64,000 nucleotides of DNA from Arthrobacter ramosus (GTDB taxonomy: Bacteria; Actinomycetota; Actinomycetes; Actinomycetales; Micrococcaceae), in the NCBI RefSeq assembly GCF_039535095.1, contig NZ_BAAAWN010000001.1:4526001-4590000 (forward strand), in the 5' to 3' direction. Positions within the stretch are counted from its first letter, which is position 1. Each line of letters begins with the position of its first letter. Below are positions 9,448 to 18,255 of the stretch, one piece after another. The position numbers were made by a program, and so were the translations under genes. Below the pieces are notes generated by a model, which saw only the letters and a program-made list of their open reading frames with translations, had not been told where the DNA came from and did no database searches.

Positions 9448-9511
9448 CCAACTAGCTCGCAGTTGATGTCGTTTTGGGGTCCCATAACGACAACAACTGC
9501 GAGCTAGTTGG
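9448..9511. repeat. 26-bp inverted repeat between hutU and hutH
   Basis: Left arm 9448-9473 and right arm 9486-9511 are complementary at 25 of 26 positions with a 12-base loop. The inner core ACGACAACAACTGCGAG is shared with hairpins at 11436-11479 and 35544-35579, so it belongs to a dispersed family. Inside the hut run it could act as an attenuator or as a 3' end stabiliser for the hutU message. Confidence 0.8.
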
Positions 9512-9526
9512 GGTTGTCGGGTCTGG

Positions 9527-11254
9527 TTAGCGGGTTTCTTCCATGGGGATGCGGACGCCGCGTTCGTGGGCGACTTCGATGGCGCGGTCGTAGCCGGCGT
9601 CGGCGTGGCGGATGACGCCCATGCCGGGGTCGTTGGTGAGGAGGCGTTCGAGTTTCCGGGCGGCGAGCTCGGTGCCGTCGGCGACGGAGACCTGTCCGGT
9701 GTGGATGGAGCGGCCGATGCCCACGCCGCCGCCGTGGTGGATGGAGACCCAGGTGGCGCCGGAGGAGGCGGCGGTCAGGGCGTTCAGCAGGGGCCAGTCG
9801 GCGATCGCGTCGGAGCCGTCCTTCATGGACTCGGTTTCCCGGTAGGGGGAGGCCACGGAGCCGGAGTCCAGGTGGTCCCGGCCGATCACGATGGGGGCCT
9901 TGACCTTGCCTTCGGCCACGAGCTGGTTGAAGAGCAGCCCGGCCTTGGCGCGTTCGCCGTAGCCCAGCCAGCAGATCCTCGCCGGGAGGCCTTCGAATTC
10001 GACCCGTTCCTGTGCCGCGTCGAGCCATTTGTGCAGGTGGGTGTTCTCCGGGAAGAGTTCCTTGATGGCCTTGTCGGTCACGGCGATGTCTTCGGGGTCA
10101 CCGGAAAGCGCGACCCAGCGGAACGGGCCCAGGCCCTCGCAGAACAGCGGCCGGATGTAGGCCGGGACGAAGCCGGGGAACTCGAAGGCCCGGTCGTAGC
10201 CGCCCTTGCGGGCTTCGTCGCGGATGGAGTTGCCGTAGTCGAAGACCTCGGCGCCGGCGTCCTGGAACTCGACCATGGCCTGGACGTGCTTGGCCATGGA
10301 GGCCTGGGCCTTCTTCGTGAACCCTTCCGGGTCGGCTCCGGCCTCGGTGTGCCACTCGGCCACGGTGATGCCCTCGGGCAGGTAGGACAACGGGTCGTGC
10401 GCGGAGGTCTGGTCGGTCACGACGTCGATGCTGATTTCCCCGGCCCGGTGGCGGGCCAGCAGTTCCGGGAACACCTCGGCGGCGTTGCCGACATAGCCGA
10501 CGGACCAGCCGCGGCGCTCGTCCTTGGCGGCCTGGACCTTGGCGATCGCGGCGTCCAGGTCGGTTTCGACCTCGTCCAGGTAGCGTTTGCCGACGCGGCG
10601 GCGCAGCCGGGACTCGTCCACGTCCACGATCAGGCAGGCCCCATCGTTCAGGGTCACGGCCAAAGGCTGCGCCCCGCCCATGCCCCCGCACCCGCCGGTC
10701 AGGGTCAGCGTCCCGGCCAACGGCCCCTCCGCGGAACCTTCCGCGGCGGCTGCCAGGCGGCCTTCGGCCCGGAGTTTGTTCCCGACCGCGGCGAAGGTCT
10801 CGTAGGTGCCCTGCAGGATGCCCTGGGTGCCGATGTAGATCCAGGACCCGGCGGTCATCTGCCCGTACATCATCAGGCCCTCGGCCTCGAGGCGGCGGAA
10901 CTCGGGCCACGTCGCCCAGTCACCCACGAGGTTCGAGTTGGCCAGCAACACCCGCGGCGCCCATTCGTTCGTGCGGAACACCCCGACGGGCTTGCCCGAC
11001 TGGACCAGCAGGGTTTCGTCCTTCTCCAGGGTCTCCAGGGTCCGGGTGATCGCGTCGAACGCGGCCCAGGACCGGGCGGCCCGGCCCGTGCCGCCGTACA
11101 CGACCAGATCATCCGGGCGCTCGGCGACCTCCGGGTCCAGGTTGTTCATCAACATGCGCAACGGCGCTTCGGTCTGCCAGCTCTTGGCGGTCAGCTCGGT
11201 GCCGCGGGCGGCCCGGACAGGACGGGCTCCGGTAGTGAAATCGGCGGGTGCCAT
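9527..11254 (-). CDS. hutU: Urocanate hydratase HutU
   Basis: 575 aa, slightly longer than the usual 550-560; hydrates urocanate to imidazolonepropionate using tightly bound NAD+. Landmarks are the N-terminal [13 protein letters not shown], the glycine-rich NAD-binding [10 protein letters not shown] near residue 187, [13 protein letters not shown] near 345, and the active-site region [13 protein letters not shown] near 428. It is the first gene of the leftward hut unit, with hutH downstream. A 16-bp palindrome at 11353-11368, about 100 bases upstream of the start, matches one in front of the permease gene and is a likely IclR operator. GAAGGAG lies just upstream of the ATG. Confidence 0.97.
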   Translation of the reverse strand: MAPADFTTGARPVRAARGTELTAKSWQTEAPLRMLMNNLDPEVAERPDDLVVYGGTGRAARSWAAFDAITRTLETLEKDETLLVQSGKPVGVFRTNEWAPRVLLANSNLVGDWATWPEFRRLEAEGLMMYGQMTAGSWIYIGTQGILQGTYETFAAVGNKLRAEGRLAAAAEGSAEGPLAGTLTLTGGCGGMGGAQPLAVTLNDGACLIVDVDESRLRRRVGKRYLDEVETDLDAAIAKVQAAKDERRGWSVGYVGNAAEVFPELLARHRAGEISIDVVTDQTSAHDPLSYLPEGITVAEWHTEAGADPEGFTKKAQASMAKHVQAMVEFQDAGAEVFDYGNSIRDEARKGGYDRAFEFPGFVPAYIRPLFCEGLGPFRWVALSGDPEDIAVTDKAIKELFPENTHLHKWLDAAQERVEFEGLPARICWLGYGERAKAGLLFNQLVAEGKVKAPIVIGRDHLDSGSVASPYRETESMKDGSDAIADWPLLNALTAASSGATWVSIHHGGGVGIGRSIHTGQVSVADGTELAARKLERLLTNDPGMGVIRHADAGYDRAIEVAHERGVRIPMEETR

Positions 11255-11352
11255 GGTGACTCCTTCGTCTCTGGAGGTTGCTAGGTGGAAGTCCTTCTGT
11301 ATCCAGTAGAGCCCCTCCGCAACCCTCTTGGAATGGCTTTATGGAGGGTGCT

Positions 11353-11368
11353 GTCCGGAATACCAGAC
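11353..11368. promoter_or_regulatory. Candidate IclR operator upstream of hutU
   Basis: GTCCGGAATACCAGAC has 6-bp arms around AATA with one mismatch and is almost identical to the site at 12439-12454. TGGAAT-type palindromes are typical of IclR-family operators. An IclR gene lies between the two sites, so both are inferred to be its targets. Confidence 0.6.
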
Positions 11369-11376
11369 TCAACTGA

Positions 11377-11479
11377 TCCCCACCGCCACCCTCGCCTCGC
11401 AAGCTCGGCCAGGGAACCCTGGCGGCGTGGGCCCGCGCAGTTGTTGTCGTTATAAGCGCCCAAAACGACAACAACTGCG
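11377..11479. repeat. Dispersed intergenic repeat, copy A, with terminal hairpin
   Basis: About 100 bp that recurs in inverted orientation at 35541-35638 with near identity; one base is inserted near 11435. The outer part contains CTCGCAAGCTCGGCC and the palindrome CCAGGGAACCCTGG. The inner part is a 16-bp perfect hairpin (11436-11451 with 11464-11479). It lies after the IclR gene and before hutU and can serve as the IclR terminator. Confidence 0.85.
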
Positions 11480-11500
11480 AGTTACTTGGGCGGGAGCGGC

Positions 11501-12304
11501 TTAGGAGGGGCGGCCGTGGATGCGGATCGACAATTCGTCCGCTGTTTTCTGGATTCGGGCGGCCAGTGCGGGCCATTCCTCAACCGGCACCTTGTCCTCG
11601 AGGAATGTCACGGCGACTGCCGCCGTCGGCCATCCCAGATGGTCGGTGACGGCGGCGGCCACCGAGCCGAAGCCTGGCGTGACTTCGCCGTGTTCGGTGG
11701 CGTAGCCGCGCTGCCGGACCTGGTCCAAGTGCGAGGACAGGGCCGAGTACTTCATGATGGGCGATTCCATCTCGTGCCGGGCCGTAAAGGCGGCAGCATT
11801 CGGGTACAGGGCCCTGACCTGCGATTTCGGCAGTGCGGCCAGGATCGCGCGCCCGCTGGCGGTGAGGTGGCTGGGAAGCCGGACCCCGACGTCGGTCACG
11901 AGGGACGGGCGGTTCTTGGCCCTCTCCTCCACGATGTAGAGCACATCGCGGCCGTGCAGGACGGCCAAGTGTGCGCTCTCGCCGATCGCATCCACAAGGG
12001 CGGCAAGCATGGGCCGGCCGAGCCGCGACAAGGGCTCTTGCCGCGAGTACGCCGAACTGAGTTCAAAGGCACTGATGCCCAGCCCGTAGCGCTGCTCCTC
12101 ATGAAGGTGCAGGACGAAGCCGTTGGCCTCCATGACGCCGAGCAGGTGATAGACACTGGACCGTGGCAGGCCCAGCGCCGTGGCGATGTTGGACGCTGCC
12201 ATCGGGCCACGCCGGGAAGCAAGCAACTTCAGGATGCGTAGGGTGTTCTCGGCGGCCGGGACCTTGGAAGCGGCCCGGCCTTGAGTGGACGGCTGTATGG
12301 TCAT
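11501..12304 (-). CDS. IclR-family transcriptional regulator, probable hut regulator
   Basis: 267 aa from the ATG at 12304, chosen because AGAGGAG lies directly upstream; the frame runs on to 12352 without such a site. The N-terminal winged helix (about residues 17-65, with the recognition part IATALGLPRSSVYHLL) is followed by the IclR effector domain with the conserved LTASGRAILAAL. It sits between hutUH and an amino-acid permease, and the two palindromes GTCyGGAATACCAGAC lie in front of exactly those units. I infer that it represses or activates histidine uptake and breakdown in response to histidine or urocanate. Use of IclR instead of HutC or HutP is plausible for actinobacteria. Confidence 0.9.
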   Translation of the reverse strand: MTIQPSTQGRAASKVPAAENTLRILKLLASRRGPMAASNIATALGLPRSSVYHLLGVMEANGFVLHLHEEQRYGLGISAFELSSAYSRQEPLSRLGRPMLAALVDAIGESAHLAVLHGRDVLYIVEERAKNRPSLVTDVGVRLPSHLTASGRAILAALPKSQVRALYPNAAAFTARHEMESPIMKYSALSSHLDQVRQRGYATEHGEVTPGFGSVAAAVTDHLGWPTAAVAVTFLEDKVPVEEWPALAARIQKTADELSIRIHGRPS

Positions 12305-12603
12305 GGCTCCTCTTCGAGTGCACGATAATGCCCGGCTGGCCCCTTCTGCCACAAAGGCGCCTGGGCCGGTGTCCGGGATCCCGTATTTAAGCGTGCGCCC
12401 CCTGGAGTGGATCGGAAAGCCAATCAGAACATTAAGCTGTCTGGAATACCAGACATTTGCGAATAAGACGCCGAGTGATCAACCGCCTGGTGGCACAGCG
12501 TCTGAGAACCGAGACAACGATGTGCCGTGAGACCCATCACAGCCCGCTCCGGAATGGTCTGCTGGTTAACAGTCCCCCCTCCCAATGACGAGAAGGTATT
12601 CGT
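12305..12603. other. Divergent control region between the IclR gene and permease
   Basis: This 299-base gap holds no convincing gene. It contains the palindrome at 12439-12454. Promoters for both flanking genes must lie here, but I cannot place -35 and -10 boxes with confidence. The permease ribosome site is GAGAAGG just before 12604. Confidence 0.6.
12439..12454. promoter_or_regulatory. Candidate IclR operator upstream of the permease
   Basis: GTCTGGAATACCAGAC has perfect 6-bp arms around AATA. It matches the site upstream of hutU at 15 of 16 positions. The position between the divergent IclR and permease genes would allow control of both. Confidence 0.65.
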
Positions 12604-14109
12604 ATGCAGCAAGCCCCAACAGCCGTCAGGACGCCAGCCGCCAAAGTCGTCGAAGGCGCGGTAACCACCGTTCTCAGCCGTGGCCTCAATGTCCGCCACA
12701 TCCGCTTCATGGCCCTCGGTTCGGCCATCGGGACAGGCCTCTTCTACGGTTCCGCGTCTGCGATCCAAAAGGCCGGCCCGTCGGTTCTCTTCGCATACAT
12801 GATCGGTGGCGCCGCCGTCTTCATGGTGATGCGTGCCCTCGGCGAAATGGCCGTCCGCCACCCCGTCTCCGGCTCGTTCGGCCAGTACGCCAGCCGCTAC
12901 CTCGGACCGCTGGCAGGGTTCATCACCGGGTGGACCTACGTCTTCGAAATGGCCATCGTGGCGATCGCGGACGTGACGGCGTTCAGTATCTACATGGGCT
13001 TCTGGTTCCCACAGGTGGACCGATGGATCTGGGTCCTGGCGATCATCCTCGTCCTTGGCGCCATGAACCTCCTCAGCGTGAAGGTCTTCGGGGAACTTGA
13101 GTTTTGGTTCTCGCTCATCAAGGTCGTGGCGATCATCGCCATGATTGCGGGCGGCGCTGCGATCATCGTGTTCGGCTTCCACTCCGGCAATGGCGGCGCG
13201 GCACCGGGGCTGGGGAACCTCGTTGACCACGGCGGCCTGTTCCCGAACGGTTTCGGCGGGCTCTTGGCCTCGTTCGCCGTCGTCATGTTCGCCTTCGGCG
13301 GGATCGAAACGATCGGCATCACCGCAGGCGAAGCCGCCGACCCCAAGAAAGTCATTCCGCAGGCCGTCAACACTGTCCCGGTGCGCGTACTGCTGTTCTA
13401 CGTCCTGACGCTCGGCGTGCTTATGAGTTTGTTCCCCTGGAATGAAATCGGGAACAACGGCAGCCCGTTTGTGCAGATCTTCAGCGGCCTCGGCATCCCC
13501 GCGGCGCCCCACATCCTCAACGCCGTGGTCATCACCTCTGCACTGTCAGCCATCAACAGCGACATTTTCGGCGCCGGACGCATCCTCTTCGGGCTTTCCC
13601 AGCAAGGACATGCTCCGAGGAGTTTCGGCAAGATCTCAAGGCACGGTGTTCCCTGGATGACCGTGGTCCTCATGGGCGGCATCCTGCTTGTGGGCGTTGT
13701 GCTCAACGCGGTAATCCCCGAGGACGTGTTCCTCGTGATCGCGTCCATCGCCACCTTCGCGACAGTGTGGGTGTGGGTCATGATCCTCGCCTCGCACGTC
13801 GCCATGAAGCGCGAGATCAAGCGCAAGGGGCTCCCGGCGTCGGAATTCGCGTCGCCGTGGTGGCCGGCGGCATCCGTGTTGACCATCGCCTTCATGGCCT
13901 TGGTGATCGTCATCCTTGGCGTCTTCGAGGACACCCGCGTGGCTTTGTACGTAGGCGCCGTGTGGCTCGGACTGCTGGTGCTGGCCTACAAGCTGTGGGT
14001 TCGAGGTGGCGGCCGGGTGCGCGCCGAGCTCGTCGACGAAACAGCCTCGATCCCCGTGGTCGCCGACCGCTACTATCGGAAACCCCCGACGACGGCGGCC
14101 CGCCACTAA
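12604..14109 (+). CDS. Amino-acid permease of the APC superfamily, probable histidine permease
   Basis: 501 aa with about twelve hydrophobic helices. The start of the domain shows [20 protein letters not shown] (about residues 31-50), the substrate-binding loop of the amino-acid transporter (AAT) family, and [13 protein letters not shown] follows as in ProY, LysP and related proton-coupled importers. The family length fits. It is divergent from the IclR gene and carries the same operator-like palindrome as hutU, so histidine or urocanate is the likely cargo; this is inference, since AAT members for proline, aromatic or branched amino acids look alike. GAGAAGG precedes the ATG. Confidence 0.88.
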   Translation: MQQAPTAVRTPAAKVVEGAVTTVLSRGLNVRHIRFMALGSAIGTGLFYGSASAIQKAGPSVLFAYMIGGAAVFMVMRALGEMAVRHPVSGSFGQYASRYLGPLAGFITGWTYVFEMAIVAIADVTAFSIYMGFWFPQVDRWIWVLAIILVLGAMNLLSVKVFGELEFWFSLIKVVAIIAMIAGGAAIIVFGFHSGNGGAAPGLGNLVDHGGLFPNGFGGLLASFAVVMFAFGGIETIGITAGEAADPKKVIPQAVNTVPVRVLLFYVLTLGVLMSLFPWNEIGNNGSPFVQIFSGLGIPAAPHILNAVVITSALSAINSDIFGAGRILFGLSQQGHAPRSFGKISRHGVPWMTVVLMGGILLVGVVLNAVIPEDVFLVIASIATFATVWVWVMILASHVAMKREIKRKGLPASEFASPWWPAASVLTIAFMALVIVILGVFEDTRVALYVGAVWLGLLVLAYKLWVRGGGRVRAELVDETASIPVVADRYYRKPPTTAARH

Positions 14110-14147
14110 CCATCGACCGTCACCGCAGGCCAGCGCTATCATCAGGC

Positions 14148-14783
14148 ATGGTTCCGTTCACCAACCTCCTGGCGTTTGCGCTGGCCGCACTGGTCCTCAT
14201 CGCAGTCCCCGGTCCCAGCGTCCTGTTTGTGATTGGACGTTCGCTCGCCCTCGGCCGCAAAGGCGGACTCCTCAGCGTGCTCGGAAACGCCTTGGGGATG
14301 GTTCCGCAGATCACGGCAGTGGCGTTGGGGCTTGGTGCGGTCCTGGCGCAGTCGATAGTGCTGTTCACCATCATTAAGTTCGGCGGCGCAGCTTATCTGG
14401 TCTACCTCGGGGTGCAGGCGATCCGTCACCGCGGCGGGCGTTCGACGGCGGCCGGACCGGCGCCGTCGCGGTCTATGTGGCGGCTCATCCGCGAAGGCTT
14501 CATCGTGGGTGCGAGCAACCCGAAGTCGATCGTGTTCTTCGTAGCTGTGCTGCCCCAGTTCGTTGAATACTCCAACGGCAGCATTCCGTTGCAGCTCGCC
14601 GAACTCGGAGCTGTTTTCCTGGTGATCGCCCTGATCTCCGACAGTATCTGGGCCCTCGCAGCGGGCACGGCACGCCACTGGTTTGCCCGCTCCCCGCGGC
14701 GGATCTCCACCCTGGGTGCCACGGGCGGGGTCATGATGATCGGGCTCGGCGGAACCCTGGCGCTTACAGGCACCAAGACTTAG
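14148..14783 (+). CDS. LysE/RhtB-family amino-acid exporter
   Basis: 211 aa, the usual size, with about six membrane helices. The N-terminal segment has the family pattern ALVLIAVPGPSVLFVIGRSL (about residues 14-33), in which PGP is the hallmark, and ASNPKSIVFFVAVLPQF (about 123-139) is the second conserved stretch. The family exports amino acids or their analogues by proton exchange. It begins 38 bases after the permease on the same strand, so it may be cotranscribed and limit internal amino-acid excess. I chose the ATG at 14148; an earlier open frame overlaps the permease and is not family-like. Confidence 0.9.
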   Translation: MVPFTNLLAFALAALVLIAVPGPSVLFVIGRSLALGRKGGLLSVLGNALGMVPQITAVALGLGAVLAQSIVLFTIIKFGGAAYLVYLGVQAIRHRGGRSTAAGPAPSRSMWRLIREGFIVGASNPKSIVFFVAVLPQFVEYSNGSIPLQLAELGAVFLVIALISDSIWALAAGTARHWFARSPRRISTLGATGGVMMIGLGGTLALTGTKT

Positions 14784-14811
14784 CGCCTCAGAATCGGAAG
14801 CAACCGCGGAC

Positions 14812-15459
14812 TCAGCCGGCAGGAAGCCAATCCACGTGCGAGTCCGAGTCGTAGACCCGGCAAACCCGCACACTGTCCTGGGCAGGACCATCAACAAGCT
14901 TGGTGGTGATCTTCATGAGGATGTCGTACGACGCCGCCGTTGACTGCACGGGGTTCCCGGAGAAGGCGATGGAGACCACAGTGAATGGCCGGGGCACCAC
15001 CGTTCCGGTCACAATTGAGGAGTGGGCGGCATCGCTTTGCAGCCGGGCGGTGCAGCTGTCCTTGATGCGTTGGATCCCGGCCGCGTCGAGGCCCTGTGCT
15101 CCAGGAGGCGCCGCGGGGGCCGGAGCTGGCGCAGCTGGCGCCGGCACCGGGGCATCGGGCTTGGCAGTGCTCGCCGGGGCAGGGACCGGGGCCTGATTTG
15201 AAGGCGCAGCGCTGGCAGAAGCAGCGCTGGCGGAAGCGCTGGCGGCTTGTGCTGAAGCGGTGGCACTCGGCGTCGCTGCCGGCGTCTTGGTGGCACCAGG
15301 CGCCGAAGCCGCCGAAGCCGCCGCGCTGACGGTGGCCGACGGCGCGGCGCCGGCAACGGGGTTTGATGATGTCTGCGTAGCGTTGAGGGTGATCGCCCCC
15401 GCCAGTCCGACCGCCACCACGCCCGCAACGACGATTCCTGCTTTTGCCGCTCGCTTCAT
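14812..15459 (-). CDS. Secreted or anchored Ala/Pro/Ser-rich protein of unknown function
   Basis: 215 aa. Residues 5-25 form one hydrophobic segment (KAGIVVAGVVAVGLAGAIT), either an uncleaved anchor or a signal peptide. Residues 30-120 are a low-complexity linker of Ala, Ser and Pro. The C-terminal 90 residues are a small folded domain with two cysteines (in DSCTARL and RVCRVYD) that could form a disulfide outside the cell. I do not recognise the domain. It lies 73 bases downstream of the deacetylase gene on the same strand, so the two may be expressed together as cell-surface proteins. Confidence 0.75.
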   Translation of the reverse strand: MKRAAKAGIVVAGVVAVGLAGAITLNATQTSSNPVAGAAPSATVSAAASAASAPGATKTPAATPSATASAQAASASASAASASAAPSNQAPVPAPASTAKPDAPVPAPAAPAPAPAAPPGAQGLDAAGIQRIKDSCTARLQSDAAHSSIVTGTVVPRPFTVVSIAFSGNPVQSTAASYDILMKITTKLVDGPAQDSVRVCRVYDSDSHVDWLPAG

Positions 15460-15532
15460 TGCTCCCCGCTCACTTCCCTGACCCTTGCGCGGCCAGCGGC
15501 CGCACCTTCCCCTTCGTGAAGCCCCCGATGTG

Positions 15533-17425
15533 TCACAGTGGCGGCGCCCCGACCGTGTCGTACATGGCGTAGTCGTCAGTAGTCAGCGTGCCGTTGCTGA
15601 AGAGATTCAAGCCGAAACTCACGGCTGTGGCGCCGTCCGGCAGCACCGGAGTGGTGAAGCTGGCCTGGGTATACGTGTCCGACGCCGCCAGCCAGGGACT
15701 CGATGTCCAGTAGACCCAGCTGCCCGTAGCGTCCCGGTAGTACGCCGTAAACTGGGTCGGCGCCGTCGAGGTGTACCAGGCCCGGAGCGAATAGCTATGT
15801 CCAGCGATGGCCGGCGGAGCGCAACTGCCGCTGTCCATGGTCTGGAGCAGCTTCGCGTCGCCGTCGGTGTAACCGCTGACAACAAGTTGGGCCGCCGTTG
15901 TGCCGCCGTGGGCCGCGGGCACGGTGCTGAAGGCCGCACTGTTCGTTCCGTAGCCTCCGGCCTGCCAGCACTGCGGTGCCCAGCCGATTCCCGCCGTCTC
16001 AAGGCCCGCGTTTTGCACCAGGTTAGTACCCGGAGCCGGGGGGGCCGGGGCCGGCGCCGTGGCGGTGTCGAACATTTCATAGTCATCGGTGATGAGGGTG
16101 CCGTTGCTGAAGAGGTTCAATCCAAAGCTGATTCCGTTTGCCCCGGAGGGTAGTGCTGGGGTGGTCCACGCCGCCTTTTGGTAGCTCGTTGCCGCGGCAA
16201 ACCATGGGCTGGATGTCCAGTACTTCCACGAGCCCAGTCCAGTTCGGTAGTACAGGGTGAATTGTGTAGGCACCGTAGACGTGTACCAGGCTCCGATGTT
16301 GTATTGATGCCCCTCAGTTGCCGTTGGCGAGCACCCGCCAAGGTCCAGGGCCGGCAGCAATTTCGCGTCGCCGTCCACGTAGCCGGTCATCACGAGCTTC
16401 TCGGCAACTGTGCCTGTCCGGCCGGGACTGACCACGGAGTAAGTGGGGGTATTGGTGCCATAGCCGCCTGCGAACCAGCACTGGGGCATTCCGCTCACCA
16501 AGGTCTCGAGCCCGGGATTCTGCACAAGGTTGCCGCTGGGAGCCTGGGGAGGTACTGCCGGGCCGGTGACCAATGGCTGGACCGTTCCGCCGATCACTTG
16601 GTTGACGGTTTTCACCGTGGTCGTCGCGGGACGCGCCTTGAGCCATACCAGGAACTGCTCAAAAAGGGCTGGCTGGATGTTCAGGGGGTCCGTGCTGTTC
16701 GCATCAATGTGGTGGAAGGTCAGCTGCACCCAGCCGCCGGCTGCTTCCGCCTGGGTGACCGAATTCTGCAAATCAGCCAGCGTCCAGGTGGAATCCACCT
16801 CATCGGGCGCCGCCGTGTTGTAGGGGTTGGCCGGCGGCATCGTTTCAGCCAGGCTGCATGTTGGGCAGCTGAAGCGGGTCTTGATATCACCCAGGCCGCG
16901 GGCACTGTTGTAGCCGCAACCCTGTGCAATGGTCTCGGCTGCTGCATTTTCCGAGGCAAAAGGGTACGCGAAATCGGTGACCGAGAAGCCCCAGTTGCTC
17001 AGGTTGACCCTGTCGTTGCAGATCTGACGCTTGGCTTCGTCTGCGGGCAGGGTGATCAGGTCGGGGTGGGTTACGGTGTGGCCGCCGATCTCGTTGCCAT
17101 CCGCAACGAGCCCGTGCAAGTCCGCCTGCGACATATAGCCAGGATTATCGGTGAACCCCGAAACGATGAAGAACGTGCCCGCCACGCCTTGGGCCTTCAT
17201 GATTTGGGCCGCGTTAAGCTGGTCCGCGTTCCCGTCGTCGAACGTCAGGGAAACAACCGTGGGATTGGCTGCTTGCGCTGCGGGGGCGGCAAACACCAAT
17301 GCGACGCCGGCCATGGCGATCGCCGCAATGGCCGCGATCCCGCGGGAACGACGACGGCGGGCACCCGCCGTCGGAATGGTCCATTGCTTGGGCTTCTCCT
17401 GAGTGGACGGACTGGAAATGCTCAT
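15533..17425 (-). CDS. Secreted polysaccharide deacetylase (NodB) with two tandem C-terminal modules
   Basis: 630 aa. A basic RRRRSR stretch and hydrophobic segment to AAPAAQAAN (about residues 23-53) form a signal peptide. The NodB domain has TFDDG at 61-65 and HTVTHPD at 116-122, giving the Asp-His-His metal site of family 4 carbohydrate esterases. Two homologous modules of about 155 residues follow, near 299-455 and 468-628, each beginning NLVQN-GLET and containing GYGTN, DGDAKLL, AWYTSTxPTQF, YWTSSPW and FGLNLFSNGTL. These look like jelly-roll carbohydrate-binding modules produced by duplication. The likely action is removal of N-acetyl groups from a cell-wall or external amino-sugar polymer. 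The substrate is unknown. Confidence 0.88.
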   Translation of the reverse strand: MSISSPSTQEKPKQWTIPTAGARRRRSRGIAAIAAIAMAGVALVFAAPAAQAANPTVVSLTFDDGNADQLNAAQIMKAQGVAGTFFIVSGFTDNPGYMSQADLHGLVADGNEIGGHTVTHPDLITLPADEAKRQICNDRVNLSNWGFSVTDFAYPFASENAAAETIAQGCGYNSARGLGDIKTRFSCPTCSLAETMPPANPYNTAAPDEVDSTWTLADLQNSVTQAEAAGGWVQLTFHHIDANSTDPLNIQPALFEQFLVWLKARPATTTVKTVNQVIGGTVQPLVTGPAVPPQAPSGNLVQNPGLETLVSGMPQCWFAGGYGTNTPTYSVVSPGRTGTVAEKLVMTGYVDGDAKLLPALDLGGCSPTATEGHQYNIGAWYTSTVPTQFTLYYRTGLGSWKYWTSSPWFAAATSYQKAAWTTPALPSGANGISFGLNLFSNGTLITDDYEMFDTATAPAPAPPAPGTNLVQNAGLETAGIGWAPQCWQAGGYGTNSAAFSTVPAAHGGTTAAQLVVSGYTDGDAKLLQTMDSGSCAPPAIAGHSYSLRAWYTSTAPTQFTAYYRDATGSWVYWTSSPWLAASDTYTQASFTTPVLPDGATAVSFGLNLFSNGTLTTDDYAMYDTVGAPPL

Positions 17426-17737
17426 GGAAAGACCCCATCTGGCTGCGGCTCATGGAGCCTTAACGGCACGCAGAACGGGGACACCGAGCAGCCCCCGGAA
17501 CTGACGGAACATTTGCTTTGAGCGTAGGGACTGTTCACCCGGCCTGGCATGCGTAGCCCCTACCCGTCTTTTGCGCGGACTACTCGGGTGACCACTTGCT
17601 TGCCCTGAGGTCTTTGTCCGAGTAGTGGGCCATGGGACCTGAGTGGCCCATGTGGCATAACGGGTAAAAGTCACTCATGTGTCTTGTGAGGTCGGCGCCT
17701 ACCGTTGGAAGATCGCGACTGCAAAGGAGTGATTCCG
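17426..17737. other. 312-base gap rich in inverted repeats
   Basis: No convincing coding region. It holds several palindromic pairs: ACTACTCGG (17579-17587) with CCGAGTAGT (17618-17626), and GGGCCA with TGGCCC near 17627-17648. GCGTAGGGA and GCGTAGCCCC near 17522-17542 form an imperfect direct repeat. It must contain the promoters of the deacetylase (leftward) and of the small gene at 17738 (rightward). I could not match it to a known riboswitch. Confidence 0.5.
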
Positions 17738-18022
17738 ATGTTCGATCCTTACTCGAGGCACGCTGCTCGGATGCGCAAGCAGCGCCGCCACGCGCTGGCT
17801 TCGCGACTTTGCCAGGTATTTTCGCGGGCAGCCAAGCAGGCCACAACGACTGCTTCACCTTTCAAAGTGGGCGACTACGTGGCTGGAGACGATCCCTTCA
17901 ACGGGTGCCAGGAAGGCGTGGTGACGGTCATCAAAGGCTCATCGATTGGCTTGCGGACCGTCGTGCCAAAGGGTGGCGACGTGGTCTACTACGACTACCG
18001 CCAATTGAGGAGGCCGTGGTGA
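17738..18022 (+). CDS. Small basic protein with a KOW/SH3-like C-terminus, unknown function
   Basis: 94 aa from the ATG at 17738, selected by AAAGGAG just upstream. The N-terminal third is basic and helical (SRHAARMRKQRRHALASRL). The C-terminal half (FKVGDYVAGDDPFNGCQEG to VVYYDYRQLRRPW) reads as a small beta barrel of the KOW or SH3 kind, which often binds nucleic acid or protein. Its stop lies three bases before the ATG of the excisionase-like gene, so the two form a pair. Small paired genes of this kind occur on integrated plasmids, but no integrase is nearby. Function not recognised. Confidence 0.6.
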   Translation: MFDPYSRHAARMRKQRRHALASRLCQVFSRAAKQATTTASPFKVGDYVAGDDPFNGCQEGVVTVIKGSSIGLRTVVPKGGDVVYYDYRQLRRPW

Positions 18023-18024
18023 AT

Positions 18025-18255
18025 ATGTCCGCTGCCGGCATTCCAGCCAACCGCTTCATGACAATCGCCGAGGTTGCCGAGGCCCTGCGGGTATCCAGAA
18101 TGACCGTCTACCGCCTCGTCAACTCGCACGCCATCCATGCGGTGCGGTTCGGGCGGTCATACCGCGTTCCGGAGTCGGCGGTGGAGTCCTACATTGAGCA
18201 TTCCGCCGTGGACGAGGCTGAGCAGAATCACGCTAAGGCAGCCGGGAACCCGTGA
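18025..18255 (+). CDS. Excisionase-family / BldC-like helix-turn-helix DNA-binding protein
   Basis: 76 aa. The single domain has the MerR-like winged helix of excisionases: FMTIAEVAEALRVSRMTVYR (about residues 11-30), then LVNSHAIHAVRFGRSYRVPESAVESYI. It resembles BldC-type regulators common in actinobacteria. AGGAGG at 18008-18013 could serve the ATG at 18025 or in-frame GTG codons at 18016 and 18019; I list the ATG. The gene overlaps the convergent LacI gene by 23 bases at the 3' ends. It may regulate the preceding gene or a developmental process; excision activity is doubtful because no integrase is present. Confidence 0.8.
   Translation: MSAAGIPANRFMTIAEVAEALRVSRMTVYRLVNSHAIHAVRFGRSYRVPESAVESYIEHSAVDEAEQNHAKAAGNP

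Noticed and set aside
9566..11284. 572-codon open frame on the + strand opposite hutU, and similar long frames opposite hutH (8398-9507) and the glutamate dehydrogenase gene
   Set aside because: These are shadows caused by GC-rich third positions. Their products are Gly/Val/Arg-rich without domains, and the hut and GDH proteins on the other strand are unmistakable.
17426..17737. Cyclic di-AMP or other known riboswitch upstream of the cell-wall enzyme
   Set aside because: I could not match the conserved core sequences of the riboswitch classes I know; only inverted repeats are present.
17738..18255. Prophage or integrative element based on the excisionase-like gene
   Set aside because: No integrase, no phage structural genes, no att repeats or tRNA gene are visible; BldC-like regulators share this domain.
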